Under the pieces are notes generated by a model. The model was not told the DNA's origin. It searched no databases and worked only from the letters and a program-made list of their open reading frames with translations. The translations under genes and the position numbers were made by a program. A stretch of 59,698 nucleotides of DNA from Hyphomicrobiaceae bacterium (lineage in GTDB: Bacteria > Pseudomonadota > Alphaproteobacteria > Rhizobiales > Hyphomicrobiaceae), in the NCBI GenBank assembly GCA_022844275.1, contig JALHMB010000015.1:1-59698 (forward strand). The letters are read 5' to 3'. This document shows positions 27,887 to 37,248 of this stretch, in pieces (within the stretch, counting starts at the first letter, position 1; every line of letters begins with the position of its first letter).

Positions 27887-28090
27887 TCAGCTTGAAGCTG
27901 CGCGATCGATCCCTTCGAGGGCGAGAAACTTGAGCCGTTCTGGGTCACGCTCCCCGGTATCGGCTGCAGCCAAGAGCTGCTTGGTGATCTGAGCTATGGT
28001 CGTAGACTTGCGTGCCGCCGACAATGCCGGGCTCCCGTCGAGATCGAGCATGGCTGCATCGAATACGCGATAGAGCAGTTGGGCTGTCAC
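27887..28090 (-). CDS. small hypothetical protein
   Basis: The 67-residue product opens with GTG and reads MTAQLLYRVFDAAMLDLDGS, then PALSAARKSTTIAQITKQLL, ending in an Asp/Arg-rich helix. Helical with a regular coding pattern, it resembles short uncharacterised rhizobial proteins as I recall them. No ATG is available and no clear ribosome site is seen, so the start is uncertain. It converges with the BON gene. Confidence 0.5.
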   Translation of the reverse strand: MTAQLLYRVFDAAMLDLDGSPALSAARKSTTIAQITKQLLAAADTGERDPERLKFLALEGIDRAASS

Positions 28091-28392
28091 GGGGTCATAT
28101 AAGAAAAACGGCAGGTGCTCTTCCTATACTCCAGGACGAGAGCGCGCGGCCTCTCTCAGCCATCGGCGCCTGGTCGAGCCGTACCGATGATCAGCGATCA
28201 TGCACCTAATGCGGGCTATTGGCCTAGTAGTTTCCTGGCCCTCCATCCCGATCCGTCTTCATCCTCGTCGAGCTGCGTCGGGCAGCCCAGCGGGCCAAGC
28301 TGAGGACGATTTCGGACGGCAACAGCAGGTGACGAACAGTAGGTGATTGGGGCGTGCCACCTGCACCTAACAGTCGCGGGGCGGGCGCTTTC
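28091..28392. other. intergenic stretch with a short palindrome
   Basis: ATGATCAGCGATCAT at 28187-28201 is a perfect 6-bp inverted repeat with a 3-base centre. No gene is supported. Confidence 0.45.
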
Positions 28393-28554
28393 CTACGCTG
28401 CGTCCGCCTCCATGGCGATTCTGACCCTGCCGAGCTGCATGATGCGTTCCGTGATTTGATCGATCAACTCGCCCCGCGCATCGAACAACTCATGCAGCTC
28501 GCGGGACGTCGGCCCGGAGACCTGCCGATCGGCGGGGACTGTCGTTTCTCTCAT
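28393..28554 (-). CDS. 53-residue helical mini-protein
   Basis: The frame from ATG at 28554 to TAG encodes MRETTVPADRQVSGPTSREL, then HELFDARGELIDQITERIMQ and LGRVRIAMEADAA. The middle heptad-like pattern suggests a short coiled coil. It ends the minus-strand chaperone run, 21 bases after the PsiE-like gene stop. No strong ribosome site is seen and the opposite strand is also open, so confidence is limited. Confidence 0.4.
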   Translation of the reverse strand: MRETTVPADRQVSGPTSRELHELFDARGELIDQITERIMQLGRVRIAMEADAA

Positions 28555-28575
28555 TTCTAGAAGCTGCAGTTCGCG

Positions 28576-29082
28576 CTACCCGCCTTGATGGGCCTTGTTT
28601 CTTGCGGACTCAGCGCGCTCGTGCCGATCCTGGTCGCGGATGAGCCAATATACGACGCCAAGCGCCAGGATCGCTGCCGCAAGCGCGACCAGCTGCATCG
28701 CCTGGGTGGTGGAAAGATCGAGAATGATGAGCTTGCGCACGATGGCGAGCAACGCCAGTAAGATGACCGTGCGGACCTGCACAATGCTCCGCTGGCGCTC
28801 TGCAACGACAAGGAGCGATCGCTTGAATTCGAGCGCGATGATGACCGTGAAGATCATCCCGAACAGGGCCTGGAAAACGGCATAGTCGGACGGATCGACG
28901 CCGCGCGAGGCAACAATGCTGAAGAGGATCTTGAGCGCCAGGTTCCAGACAGCGAGCACGATGACGATCGAGATAAGGAGGGTCAGCACGAGGATGACCC
29001 CGTGCTCGAACTTCTCATAGAGCGTCAGAATCTTCCACCGCGCACGCGCGTCTCTGTACTGGTTCTGCAGTGACTGCGGCAT
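28576..29082 (-). CDS. PsiE-family membrane protein
   Basis: The 168-residue protein begins MPQSLQNQYRDARARWKILT. Four hydrophobic helices (about 28-50, 66-86, 98-116, 124-142) enclose the PsiE-type core FEHGVILVLTLLISIVIVLA and VIIALEFKRSLLVV. PsiE is named as a phosphate-starvation-inducible inner-membrane protein; its molecular role is unknown. GGGAGG precedes the start at 29082, which excludes a longer Arg-rich frame. It follows the chaperone genes and is probably cotranscribed. Confidence 0.8.
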   Translation of the reverse strand: MPQSLQNQYRDARARWKILTLYEKFEHGVILVLTLLISIVIVLAVWNLALKILFSIVASRGVDPSDYAVFQALFGMIFTVIIALEFKRSLLVVAERQRSIVQVRTVILLALLAIVRKLIILDLSTTQAMQLVALAAAILALGVVYWLIRDQDRHERAESARNKAHQGG

Positions 29083-29114
29083 GTGACCTCCCCTGTGTAT
29101 TTCTCGGTTTTGTT

Positions 29115-29234
29115 CTACGCTGCCCGCTTTCTGCCCTCCTGGGGGCAGAGGGTCATGAGCTCCAACCCTTCGTTCTGGTCGACGATCTCGACGATGGGAA
29201 AGCGGGTGGGCGCCGTGGTTTGAAGGGGAAACAT
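29115..29234 (-). CDS. 39-residue mini-protein between cbpM and the psiE-like gene
   Basis: An ATG at 29234 with AGGAAG upstream opens MFPLQTTAPTRFPIVEIVDQ, then NEGLELMTLCPQEGRKRAA. The codons look used and the gene fits within the 163 bases between cbpM and the PsiE-like gene. The length is too short for domain assignment. Confidence 0.45.
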   Translation of the reverse strand: MFPLQTTAPTRFPIVEIVDQNEGLELMTLCPQEGRKRAA

Positions 29235-29245
29235 GGGCTCGCTTC

Positions 29246-29650
29246 CTAAAATGCCCGGCCGGTGCCCGAGTGGCTCTTCGCGGGATCTGGCCGATTGTCT
29301 GCGGTCGATCCAGGGTCGGCACAAGCCGCCATCACCTGGTAAAGATCGACGGCCAACCGCTCGCGCAGCTCTTGTGGCTGCGCCCGCAGAGCCGTCACCA
29401 GGTTGCCCAGCATGCGGCGCAGGCCGTGCAGCTGGTCGATCAGGTCGAGGATGACGCCGACGCCCTCGTCATTGACGCCGATGTCGCGCCGCAGTTCCTG
29501 GATCAGGCGCACTCTCGCAACATCCATCTCCGAGAATTGCTGCATGCTCTCCTCAGCGTTCGGCGTCAGCCAGCCGGCCGCCACCCAGCTTTCCAGCACG
29601 TTGCAGTCGAGGCGTACGCGGATGATAAACTCATCCTGTTCCATGCTCAT
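29246..29650 (-). CDS. cbpM: chaperone modulator CbpM
   Basis: The 134-residue product begins MSMEQDEFIIRVRLDCNVLE. It is a MerR-like helical fold with SWVAAGWLTPNAEESMQQFS, DVARVRLIQELRRDIGVNDE and GVGVILDLIDQLHGLRR, the pattern of CbpM. CbpM binds the J-domain of CbpA and restrains it. The start overlaps the cbpA stop by 4 bases, confirming the pair. The C-terminal 35 residues are a loose tail (DPGSTADNRPDPAKS) longer than in E. coli. Confidence 0.88.
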   Translation of the reverse strand: MSMEQDEFIIRVRLDCNVLESWVAAGWLTPNAEESMQQFSEMDVARVRLIQELRRDIGVNDEGVGVILDLIDQLHGLRRMLGNLVTALRAQPQELRERLAVDLYQVMAACADPGSTADNRPDPAKSHSGTGRAF

Positions 29651-30552
29651 GCCTCCATGGTCTGACGCGGGTTGTCGCTTACTGCAGGCTGCCACTGCGC
29701 GATGAACTTCTCGAGTTCCGCATCGGGCTTGGCAGGCAGCATCACCTTGAGCGTGACGTATTCGTCGCCGCGACTACCGCCGCCGCGTGGCACACCTTTT
29801 CCCTTCAACCGCAGCACGCTGCCGGTGTTGGACCACTTTGGGATTGTCATGGCGACGTCGCGGTCTGGCGTGGGGACGTTGATCCTGCCGCCGAGCACCG
29901 CCTCGCGCAGCGAGATTGGCAGCTCAACATAGATGTCGTCACCCTTGCGCGTGAAGATAGGATGCGGGAGGACGGCGATCTCAACCAGCGCATCACCCGG
30001 CGGCCCACCGTTGACGCCCGCCATGCCCTTGCCGCGCAGGCGCAGGATCTGTCCGTCGCGCGTGCCGGGGGGAATCGAAACGTCGAGCACCGAACCATCG
30101 GGCATCGTGACCTGCCGCTTGGCGCCGTTCACAGCATCGAGGAAATCGAGTTCGAGCCGGTAATCCACATTCTGCCCGCGCATGCGCAATTTGGTGCGGC
30201 CGCCTCGACCAAAAAGGTCCGCGAATATATCGTCAGCTCCGGCAAAGTCGGCAAAGCCGTCGGTGCTCGCGTAGTGATCTTCGGCGCCGCCGGCATAGTC
30301 GCGATAGAAGCCGCGGGTCGGCCGCTCAGTGCCAGAAGCATCGATCTCGCCGCGGTCGAAGCGGGCACGCTTCTCGACGTCGCCCACAAGATCGTAGGCC
30401 GCCGACACCTCCTTGAACTGCTCCTCGGCCTTCTTGTTGCCAGGGTTGAGGTCAGGGTGGAGCTTCTTGGCCAGCGCGCGATAGGCTTTCTGGATGGCCT
30501 CCTGCGAAGCCTCCTTGGTGACACCCAGAACCTTATACGGATCGGCGCTCAA
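29647..30552 (-). CDS. cbpA: DnaJ-class co-chaperone CbpA
   Basis: The 301-residue type-II J-protein has an N-terminal J-domain with HPD at 32-34 (ALAKKLHPDLNPGN). A Gly/Phe linker (70-125) and two beta-sandwich client domains follow (DVSIPPGTRDGQILRLRGKG; ELPISLREAVLGGRINVPTP). It lacks the zinc finger of DnaJ, so it is CbpA rather than DnaJ. It would deliver clients to the DnaK encoded upstream. It sits in the order grpE-cbpA-cbpM and overlaps cbpM. Confidence 0.93.
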   Translation of the reverse strand: MSADPYKVLGVTKEASQEAIQKAYRALAKKLHPDLNPGNKKAEEQFKEVSAAYDLVGDVEKRARFDRGEIDASGTERPTRGFYRDYAGGAEDHYASTDGFADFAGADDIFADLFGRGGRTKLRMRGQNVDYRLELDFLDAVNGAKRQVTMPDGSVLDVSIPPGTRDGQILRLRGKGMAGVNGGPPGDALVEIAVLPHPIFTRKGDDIYVELPISLREAVLGGRINVPTPDRDVAMTIPKWSNTGSVLRLKGKGVPRGGGSRGDEYVTLKVMLPAKPDAELEKFIAQWQPAVSDNPRQTMEA

Positions 30553-30580
30553 GGTTTTTTCCCATCCACCACGAGGCTTC

Positions 30581-31117
30581 TCACGACTCCAACGGTGGTT
30601 GGTCTCGACGGCGCTTGGCGACGACCACGCGGGCGGCGCGCAGCAGCCGATCGTGGATCGTGTAGCCGTCTTCCAGCACCTGGAGGACTGTGCCGGGCGT
30701 TGCTTCTGGATTGTCGAGCTCCATTACCGCCTCGTGTAGCGCCGGATCGAAAGCCGCACCATCGGCGGCGATCCGGCGCACGCCAAAGCGCTCAAAGGCG
30801 GCCGCCAGCATGCGCTCGGTGGCCTTAATCCCTTCGGCTAGTGCCGGGTCCCCGGCACCAAGTTCGGCCTGAGCCTCAGCCGTCTTGATGGCTCGCTGCA
30901 GGTTGTCGGCAACGGGCAACAACTCGCGGGCAAACTGTGTAACGGCGTAGGCGCGCCCATCCGCGACCTGCTGCTCGCTGCGCCGTCGCGCATTCTCGGC
31001 ATCCGCCAGCGCGCGCAGATAACGGTCCCGCAAGGAGGCATTCTCGGCGATCAGGGAAGCGACATCAGCCGCTTCGAGCGCGATGGTCTCATCGTCGGGG
31101 CTGTGCGGCTTGTCCAT
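30581..31117 (-). CDS. grpE: nucleotide exchange factor GrpE
   Basis: The 178-residue protein has a long N-terminal coiled coil (NASLRDRYLRALADAENARR then RSEQQVADGRAYA). A C-terminal beta-wing follows with GVRRIAADGAAFDPALHEAV and VLQVLEDGYTIHDRLLRAA, the GrpE signature. It releases ADP from DnaK. It lies 9 bases after clpB and 28 before cbpA, so it belongs to the same transcript. The short acidic N-terminus is slightly shorter than in E. coli. Confidence 0.94.
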   Translation of the reverse strand: MDKPHSPDDETIALEAADVASLIAENASLRDRYLRALADAENARRRSEQQVADGRAYAVTQFARELLPVADNLQRAIKTAEAQAELGAGDPALAEGIKATERMLAAAFERFGVRRIAADGAAFDPALHEAVMELDNPEATPGTVLQVLEDGYTIHDRLLRAARVVVAKRRRDQPPLES

Positions 31118-31126
31118 GGGTTGGAC

Positions 31127-33712
31127 CTACGCAGCCTGTGCCAGCTTGCTGCCGTTGATGGTGAGCCGGCCATCCCGCACCGAGACGGCTACTATGTCAC
31201 CGTCCTTGATGGTGCCGGATATCAGCATGGTGGCGAGCGGGTTCTGCAGCTCGCGCTGGATAACGCGCTTGAGCGGCCGAGCGCCATAGACCGGGTCGTA
31301 GCCGGTGCTCGCTAGCCAAGCCTTTGCCTGCTCGTCTATCTGAATCTCGATCTTGCGGTCGGCCAGCAGCCTCTGCAGGTGCTTGAGCTGTATGTCGACG
31401 ATGCGCGTCAACTCGTTGCGGCCGAGCCGGTTGAACAGAATGATCTCGTCGAGCCGGTTGAGGAACTCGGGGCGGAAAGCGCGGCGCACGACCTCCATCA
31501 CTTGCTCGCGCGCGGTCTCCGCCGGCTGGCCCTCCAACAGGGCTGCCAGATACTCGGCGCCCAGGTTAGACGTCAACACGATGATCGTGTTGCGGAAGTC
31601 GACCGTGCGCCCCTGACCATCAGTGAGGCGGCCGTCGTCTAATACCTGCAGTAAAATGTTGAAGACATCGCTGTGTGCTTTCTCCACCTCGTCGAAGAGG
31701 ATCACTTGGTAGGGCCGCCGGCGCACGGCCTCGGTCAACGATCCGCCCTCCTCATAGCCGACGTAGCCAGGAGGCGCGCCGATCAGCCGGGCGACCGAAT
31801 GCTTCTCCATGTACTCGGACATGTCGATGCGCTGCATGGCATGGTCGTCGTCAAAAAGAAATTCGGCGAGCGCCTTGCACAGCTCCGTCTTGCCGACGCC
31901 TGTGGGACCCAGGAACAGGAATGACCCAATCGGCCGGTTAGGGTCTTGCAGGCCAGCGCGCGCCCTGCGCACCGCGTCGGAGACTGCCCGAACGGCGTCC
32001 TCCTGACCGACCACGCGCTGAGAAAGCTTGTCCTCCATGTGGATGAGTTTCTCGCGCTCGCCCTCGAGCATGCGATCGACGGGAATGCCGGTCCAGCGCG
32101 AGACCACCTCGGCGATCTCGTCAGCAGTGACCTCCTGCTTCAGGAGCTGTCCGCCTGTCTTGGAGGCCTCCGCGAGCTTTCGCTCCAGATCGGGCATCAC
32201 CGAATAGCGCAGCTCGCCAGCGCGCGTGAGGTCGCCCCGGCGCTGCACGATCTCAAGCTCGCCACGAGCCTGGTCGAGCTGTTCCTGAAGGCGCTGCACG
32301 GAGGACAACTTCTCCTTCTCGGCGCGCCACTGGGTGGTGAGGACAGCCGACTGGCGTTCGAGATCCGCGATCTCCTCTTCGACCTTCTTGAGTCGATCCT
32401 TGGAGGCCGCGTCGGTCTCTTTCTTCAACGCCTCGTGTTCGATCTTGAGCTGGATGATACGCCGGTCCAGTTCGTCGAGCTTCTCGGGCTTTGACTCGGC
32501 TTCGATCCGCAGACGGCTCGCCGCCTCGTCGATCAGGTCGATGGCCTTATCGGGCAGGAAGCGATCGGTGATGTAGCGGTTGGAGAGAGTTGCCGCGGCA
32601 ATGATAGCATTGTCGGCGATGCGCACGCCGTGGTGGATCTCGTACTTCTCCTTTAGCCCGCGGAGGATGGAGATGGTCTCCTCTACCGTGGGTTCGCCGA
32701 CGAACACCGGTTGGAAGCGCCGCGCCAAGGCTGCATCCTTTTCGATGTTCTTGCGATACTCATCGAGGGTGGTGGCGCCGATGCAGTGCAGTTCGCCGCG
32801 CGCCAGAGCCGGCTTGAGCATGTTGGAAGCATCCATGGCGCCTTCGGCCTTGCCGGCGCCGACCAGCGTATGCAGCTCGTCGATAAAGAGGATGACGTCG
32901 CCTGCGGCCCCTACCTCTTTGAGCACGGCCTTCAGCCGCTCCTCGAACTCGCCACGATATTTGGCTCCGGCGAGAAGAAGACCGAGATCGAGCGACAGCA
33001 AACGCCGGTTCTTCAATGTCTCGGGTATGTCGCCCTTAACGATGCGCTGGGCCAGCCCCTCGACGATGGCAGTCTTGCCGACTCCCGGCTCGCCGATCAG
33101 AACGGGATTGTTCTTTGTGCGGCGCGCCAGTACCTGGATGGTACGCCGAACCTCCTCGTCGCGCCCGATCACCGGATCGAGCTTGCCCTTGCGTGCTTCC
33201 TCGGTGAAATCGCGTGTGTACTTCTTTAGCGCGTCATAACCCTGCTCGGCGGATGCGGTCTCGGCTGCGCGTCCCTTGCGCAGATCGGCGATCGCCTTGT
33301 TGAGGGCCTGGGGGGTTACACCGGCTTGGCTCAGGATATCGGCAGCTGGCGTGCCACTCGCCAGCGCCAGGGCGAGCAGCACGTACTCGGCGGTGACGAA
33401 GGTATCGCCGGCCTTCTGCGCCATTTGCTCCGCTTGGTCGAACAGCCGCGCGGTTTCCGGCGCCAAATAGATCTGGCCATTGCCACCATCGACCTTCGGC
33501 AGTTTGCCGAGCTCCCGATCGACTGCCTGCCGCACCTGCTCTGCGCGGCCGCCCGACGCTGCGATGAGATTGACCGCAAGGCCGTCCTCGTCATCCACCA
33601 GGGCATTCGCAATGTGTATCGGTGTAAATTGTTGATGGCCGCTGCGCAGGGCGAGCGCCTGCGCCGCCTGCACTACGGCCTTAAGTCGATCGGTGTATTT
33701 CTCGATCTGCAT
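31127..33712 (-). CDS. clpB: disaggregase ClpB
   Basis: The 861-residue AAA+ protein has a Clp N domain (1-145) and NBD1 with Walker A GEPGVGKT and [13 protein letters not shown]. The M-domain coiled coil (about 400-520; [20 protein letters not shown]) is ClpB-specific. NBD2 has GPTGVGKT and the end block [18 protein letters not shown]. Full length and the M domain separate it from ClpA/ClpC. With DnaK/CbpA/GrpE it dissolves aggregates. It lies 46 bases after dnaK. Confidence 0.96.
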   Translation of the reverse strand: MQIEKYTDRLKAVVQAAQALALRSGHQQFTPIHIANALVDDEDGLAVNLIAASGGRAEQVRQAVDRELGKLPKVDGGNGQIYLAPETARLFDQAEQMAQKAGDTFVTAEYVLLALALASGTPAADILSQAGVTPQALNKAIADLRKGRAAETASAEQGYDALKKYTRDFTEEARKGKLDPVIGRDEEVRRTIQVLARRTKNNPVLIGEPGVGKTAIVEGLAQRIVKGDIPETLKNRRLLSLDLGLLLAGAKYRGEFEERLKAVLKEVGAAGDVILFIDELHTLVGAGKAEGAMDASNMLKPALARGELHCIGATTLDEYRKNIEKDAALARRFQPVFVGEPTVEETISILRGLKEKYEIHHGVRIADNAIIAAATLSNRYITDRFLPDKAIDLIDEAASRLRIEAESKPEKLDELDRRIIQLKIEHEALKKETDAASKDRLKKVEEEIADLERQSAVLTTQWRAEKEKLSSVQRLQEQLDQARGELEIVQRRGDLTRAGELRYSVMPDLERKLAEASKTGGQLLKQEVTADEIAEVVSRWTGIPVDRMLEGEREKLIHMEDKLSQRVVGQEDAVRAVSDAVRRARAGLQDPNRPIGSFLFLGPTGVGKTELCKALAEFLFDDDHAMQRIDMSEYMEKHSVARLIGAPPGYVGYEEGGSLTEAVRRRPYQVILFDEVEKAHSDVFNILLQVLDDGRLTDGQGRTVDFRNTIIVLTSNLGAEYLAALLEGQPAETAREQVMEVVRRAFRPEFLNRLDEIILFNRLGRNELTRIVDIQLKHLQRLLADRKIEIQIDEQAKAWLASTGYDPVYGARPLKRVIQRELQNPLATMLISGTIKDGDIVAVSVRDGRLTINGSKLAQAA

Positions 33713-33758
33713 GGGTCATTCCCCAGCGTTGCTGTTCCGCCTGCGGCCACGCGATTGG

Positions 33759-35654
33759 TCAGCCTGTCTTGCGGTCGCGCTTGTCGACCTCCTCGAAATC
33801 GGCATCGACGACGTTGGGCCCTGCATCGCCGCCCCCGCCATCGCCATCGCCGCCCGAACCGGCTCCCGCTCGGCCGGCAGCGTCGTCCAGGCGAGACGCG
33901 GCCTCCGTCATGCGCTCCAGTGCCTGGCGGATGCGCTGCACGTCCTCGCCTTTCATTGCCTCCCGCAGAGCTGAAATTGCCTGCTCGGCTTCCTTACGCG
34001 CCGGCTCGGGCGCGTCCTTTAGGTTCTTTTCCGCCGTGTAGATCGCGCCATCTGCCTGGTTACGTGCTTCCACCAGCTCCCTGCGGCGCTTGTCCTCCTC
34101 CGCGTGCGCTTCCGCCTCCTTCACCGCGCGCTCGATATCGGCCTCGGTCAGCCCGCCGGACGCCTGGATGCGGATCTTTTGTTCCTTGCCGGTCGCCTTG
34201 TCTTTGGCGGCGACGTTGACGATACCGTTGGCGTCGATGTCGAAGGTGACCTCGATTTGCGGCATGCCGCGTGGCGCCGGCGCGATGCCGACCAGGTCGA
34301 ACTGGCCGAGCAGCTTGTTGTCGGCAGCCATCTCGCGCTCGCCCTGGAACACGCGCACGGTGACCGCGCCCTGGTTGTCCTCAGCCGTGGAGAAAGTCTG
34401 GCTGCGCTTGGTCGGGATGGTCGTGTTGCGATCAATCAGCTTGGTCATGACGCCGCCCAGCGTCTCGATGCCGAGGGAGAGCGGCGTGACGTCGAGCAGC
34501 AGCACGTCCTTGACGTCGCCCTGCAGCACGCCGGCCTGGATGGCAGCACCGATCGCCACCACCTCGTCGGGATTCACGCCCTTGTGCGGCTCGCGGCCGA
34601 AAAGGCTCTGCACCGTCTCCTGCACCTTCGGCATGCGCGTCTGGCCGCCGACAAGCACGGCCTCATTGATGTCGGAAGCTTGCAGTTTGGCGTCCTTGAG
34701 CGCCGCCTTGCAAGGCGGGACGGTCTTCTGAATCAGGTCGTCAACGAGCGCTTCGAGCTTGGCTCGGGACAGCTTCATGGTGAGATGTTTTGGCCCGTTC
34801 TGGTCAGCGGTGATGAAGGGCAAATTGATGTCGGTCTGGGTGACGGTGGAGAGCTCGATCTTCGCCTTCTCGGCCGCATCCTTCAGGCGCTGCAACGCCA
34901 AACGGTCCTGGCGGAGGTCAATGCCCTGCTCCTTGCGGAACTCGTCTGCCAGATAGTCCATGATGCGTTTGTCGAAATCCTCACCGCCGAGGAAGGTGTC
35001 GCCGTTGGTTGACTTGACCTCGAACACGCCGTCGCCGACCTCGAGGATGGATATGTCGAAGGTGCCGCCGCCGAGATCGTAGACGGAGATCTTGCCGGTG
35101 CCCTTTTTCTCCAGGCCATAGGTCAACGCGGCCGCGGTCGGTTCGTTGATGATGCGAAGCACGTCCAGACCCGCAATTTTGCCGGCATCCTTGGTGGCCT
35201 GGCGCTGGGCGTCGTTGAAGTATGCAGGGACCGTGATAACCGCCTCGGTGACCTTGCTTCCGAGATACGCCTCGGCGGTCTCCTTCATCTTGGTGAGGAC
35301 GAAGGCGCTGATCTGGCTGGGGCTATATTTCTTGCCTTTCACCTCGACCCAGGCATCGCCATTAGGGCCTGCAACGATCTTGTAGGGCACCATCCCCTTG
35401 TCCTTTTGGGTGACCGGGTCGTCGTAGCGCCGGCCGATCAGCCGCTTGATGGCGAAAACTGTGTTCTCTGGGTTGGTTATACTCTGGCGCTTGGCGGACT
35501 GGCCAACCAGCACCTCACCGGCATCCGTGAAGGCCACGATCGAAGGCGTGGTGCGCGCGCCCTCAGCATTCTCGATCACCTTGGCCTTGCTACCTTCCAT
35601 GACGGCGACGCACGAGTTGGTTGTTCCGAGATCGATGCCGATTGCCTTGGCCAT
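33759..35654 (-). CDS. dnaK: chaperone DnaK (Hsp70)
   Basis: The 631-residue Hsp70 begins [20 protein letters not shown]. It has [20 protein letters not shown] and [17 protein letters not shown]. The linker [18 protein letters not shown] leads into the substrate domain and helical lid. The tail is a glycine/aspartate-rich run ([16 protein letters not shown]) ending [18 protein letters not shown] rather than the usual EEVKD-like end. GGAGAC precedes the ATG at 35654; the longer upstream frame is rejected. It lies 131 bases after hsp20, so a separate promoter is possible. Confidence 0.96.
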   Translation of the reverse strand: MAKAIGIDLGTTNSCVAVMEGSKAKVIENAEGARTTPSIVAFTDAGEVLVGQSAKRQSITNPENTVFAIKRLIGRRYDDPVTQKDKGMVPYKIVAGPNGDAWVEVKGKKYSPSQISAFVLTKMKETAEAYLGSKVTEAVITVPAYFNDAQRQATKDAGKIAGLDVLRIINEPTAAALTYGLEKKGTGKISVYDLGGGTFDISILEVGDGVFEVKSTNGDTFLGGEDFDKRIMDYLADEFRKEQGIDLRQDRLALQRLKDAAEKAKIELSTVTQTDINLPFITADQNGPKHLTMKLSRAKLEALVDDLIQKTVPPCKAALKDAKLQASDINEAVLVGGQTRMPKVQETVQSLFGREPHKGVNPDEVVAIGAAIQAGVLQGDVKDVLLLDVTPLSLGIETLGGVMTKLIDRNTTIPTKRSQTFSTAEDNQGAVTVRVFQGEREMAADNKLLGQFDLVGIAPAPRGMPQIEVTFDIDANGIVNVAAKDKATGKEQKIRIQASGGLTEADIERAVKEAEAHAEEDKRRRELVEARNQADGAIYTAEKNLKDAPEPARKEAEQAISALREAMKGEDVQRIRQALERMTEAASRLDDAAGRAGAGSGGDGDGGGGDAGPNVVDADFEEVDKRDRKTG

Positions 35655-35785
35655 GATGTGTCTCCTTCTACGCGCCCGCGCCGTTGCAAAGGCGCGATAC
35701 GGCAGGCGATTGCGTGCCGCCAAATGGGAATTGCGAGACGTGTCCACAGGGAGGAGGCGCCGGCACATCCCGCCTCACCGCGAGT

Positions 35786-36274
35786 TCACGCGGCTTCTTT
35801 GACGTCGATCTTCTTGGTTTCGCTACGAGCGGGTTTGGGGATGGTGATCTTAAGAACACCCTTGGACATGGTTGCTTGCACCGTCGATGGATCGATCGCG
35901 GTCGGCAACTCGAGCATGCGATAGAACACACCGTAGACGCGCTCGGAGACGTGCACGTTCTTGGTTTCGTCGTCCTTCGACTCCGCCTCGATCTTCTTCT
36001 CGCCGCGGATTGTCAGGATGTTGTCCTCGAGCGTGACGTCGACATCCTTGCGCTCGAGGCCAGGCAGCTCGGCGGTGATCACGATCTGCTTGTCGGTCTG
36101 CGTCACGTCGATGCTCGGCAGGACAGTGTTTGTCATCGGCGTTCCGAGCGCGACTCCGCGCGTGAAATCCTCGAACAGGCGATCGATCTCACGATGCAGC
36201 GAGCCGTAGGCACCGGCTTCGGATCGCATCCCGTTCGAACGCGAAGTAAATGGAACCAATGCTCTCAGGTTCAT
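35786..36274 (-). CDS. small heat-shock protein Hsp20
   Basis: The 162-residue product begins MNLRALVPFTSRSNGMRSEA. Its alpha-crystallin domain is at about 50-150 (PSIDVTQTDKQIVITAELPG; YGVFYRMLELPTAIDPSTVQ) and a C-terminal IPKPA carries the I-x-P-like anchor. It is an ATP-independent holdase that passes clients to DnaK/ClpB, encoded just downstream. GGAGG precedes the start. The leader (36275-36500) contains a BON-domain remnant and an FNR/FixK-type box. Confidence 0.93.
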   Translation of the reverse strand: MNLRALVPFTSRSNGMRSEAGAYGSLHREIDRLFEDFTRGVALGTPMTNTVLPSIDVTQTDKQIVITAELPGLERKDVDVTLEDNILTIRGEKKIEAESKDDETKNVHVSERVYGVFYRMLELPTAIDPSTVQATMSKGVLKITIPKPARSETKKIDVKEAA

Positions 36275-36362
36275 TGCTGTCCTCCATTGATGGGGTAGTT
36301 CGAATGGCAAGCCCTAGTCGCCAACTCTCGGCCACGGCCAACTGTGGACTCACGACGATCCG

Positions 36363-36392
36363 GGTTGCGACCTTGATGATACCGGTTGCGAC
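36363..36392. repeat. paired GGTTGCGAC direct repeats
   Basis: GGTTGCGAC occurs at 36363-36371 and 36384-36392, 21 bases apart (two helical turns), in the hsp20 leader. This could be an operator or chance; no binding protein is known. Confidence 0.35.
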
Positions 36393-36493
36393 TAGACCAC
36401 ATGCTCCAACTCGGCCCACGAGCGAACCGTGCCTTTGAGGATCACTTCGTCTTCGTTGACATCGAACTTAGGCAATGCACGCACGACTGCCAT
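36392..36493 (-). pseudogene. BON-domain remnant in the hsp20 leader
   Basis: A 33-residue frame starts MAVVRALPKFDVNEDEVILK and ends GTVRSWAELEHVV. The segment EVILKGTVRSWAE matches the third BON repeat of the products at 26283 and 27072 (EIILRGTVRSWAE; EVVLRGSVRSWAE). The rest of a BON protein is missing. It looks like a deletion product that left the BON end beside the FNR/FixK-type box. It could also be translated as a leader peptide. Confidence 0.6.
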
Positions 36494-36505
36494 GACGGCC
36501 GTCAA
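36492..36505 (-). promoter_or_regulatory. FNR/FixK-type box 2
   Basis: On the minus strand it reads TTGACGGCCGTCAT. It contains a 12-bp palindrome TGACGGCCGTCA and lies 218 bases before hsp20. Confidence 0.55.
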
Positions 36506-36541
36506 TTTTATTGAGCATTCTCGACGCCATCGCATTTGCTG

Positions 36542-37135
36542 TTAGAGATGTCCGAGGCGCTCTCCGCCGAGCCAGGGATCGGGGCGAAGATTGCTCAACG
36601 GCAGATCTTCCAGACGCTTATCAACTTCAATCTCGTGGACGCGAATGGCCTGCGCTCCCCGCTCACGGAGGATCTGCTGGGCCCTCTCCTCCCGATCCGG
36701 CGAGCGCACGCGAACCCAAAGGATCAGACCGTTTGCAATCGCGGTACGCTCGAGTTGCTCGGCCTGCTGCCGTTGGAGGAAGCGGATGACCACGGACGCG
36801 CCGATCCCGCCGACCGCAGCGATGCCTACGGCGACAACGCTCGCCCATAACCAAGCGCTACCCGTTGAAAGAATGGCGAGTGCCGCGAGCGTGGCGCCGA
36901 TGTAGATGAGGATGCCCGCGATACCCGCCACCACAAGCGCAACGTCTTCACGCGCGATGAAGGCGCGCCGCGGGGCAAGTGGCACGTCAGCGAGATCTTC
37001 GGCAGCAATGTAAGGTGCGCGCAGCTTCTGCTGTACCGCATCAGCATCGGCGAGCACGTCGATGTCCGCTCTGTCGAAGACGCCGGCTGCCTCGCGCACT
37101 CTGACACGCTCCATCACCGCGTCGGATGTACTCAT
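36542..37135 (-). CDS. two-helix membrane protein of unknown function
   Basis: The 197-residue product begins MSTSDAVMERVRVREAAGVF. A soluble N-terminal region (1-70) precedes two membrane helices (about 72-95, 100-125; VALVVAGIAGILIYIGATLA; WLWASVVAVGIAAVGGIGAS). A C-terminal cytoplasmic part follows with VRVRSPDREERAQQILRERG and AQAIRVHEIEV. The C-terminal part resembles stress-protein domains that recur in rhizobial membrane proteins, but I cannot name the family. AGGAGG precedes the start. It follows lon by 113 bases on the same strand. Confidence 0.68.
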   Translation of the reverse strand: MSTSDAVMERVRVREAAGVFDRADIDVLADADAVQQKLRAPYIAAEDLADVPLAPRRAFIAREDVALVVAGIAGILIYIGATLAALAILSTGSAWLWASVVAVGIAAVGGIGASVVIRFLQRQQAEQLERTAIANGLILWVRVRSPDREERAQQILRERGAQAIRVHEIEVDKRLEDLPLSNLRPDPWLGGERLGHL

Positions 37136-37248
37136 CGACTTGCCTCCTCGGAATTTGAAACGCAATTTCGATGGGCCGATGCGGCGGCCGGCCGCGCTGC
37201 CGCCATCTGTTCTTCTGCGCTTCACTGCGGCGGCATGCGCCTGTCGAA

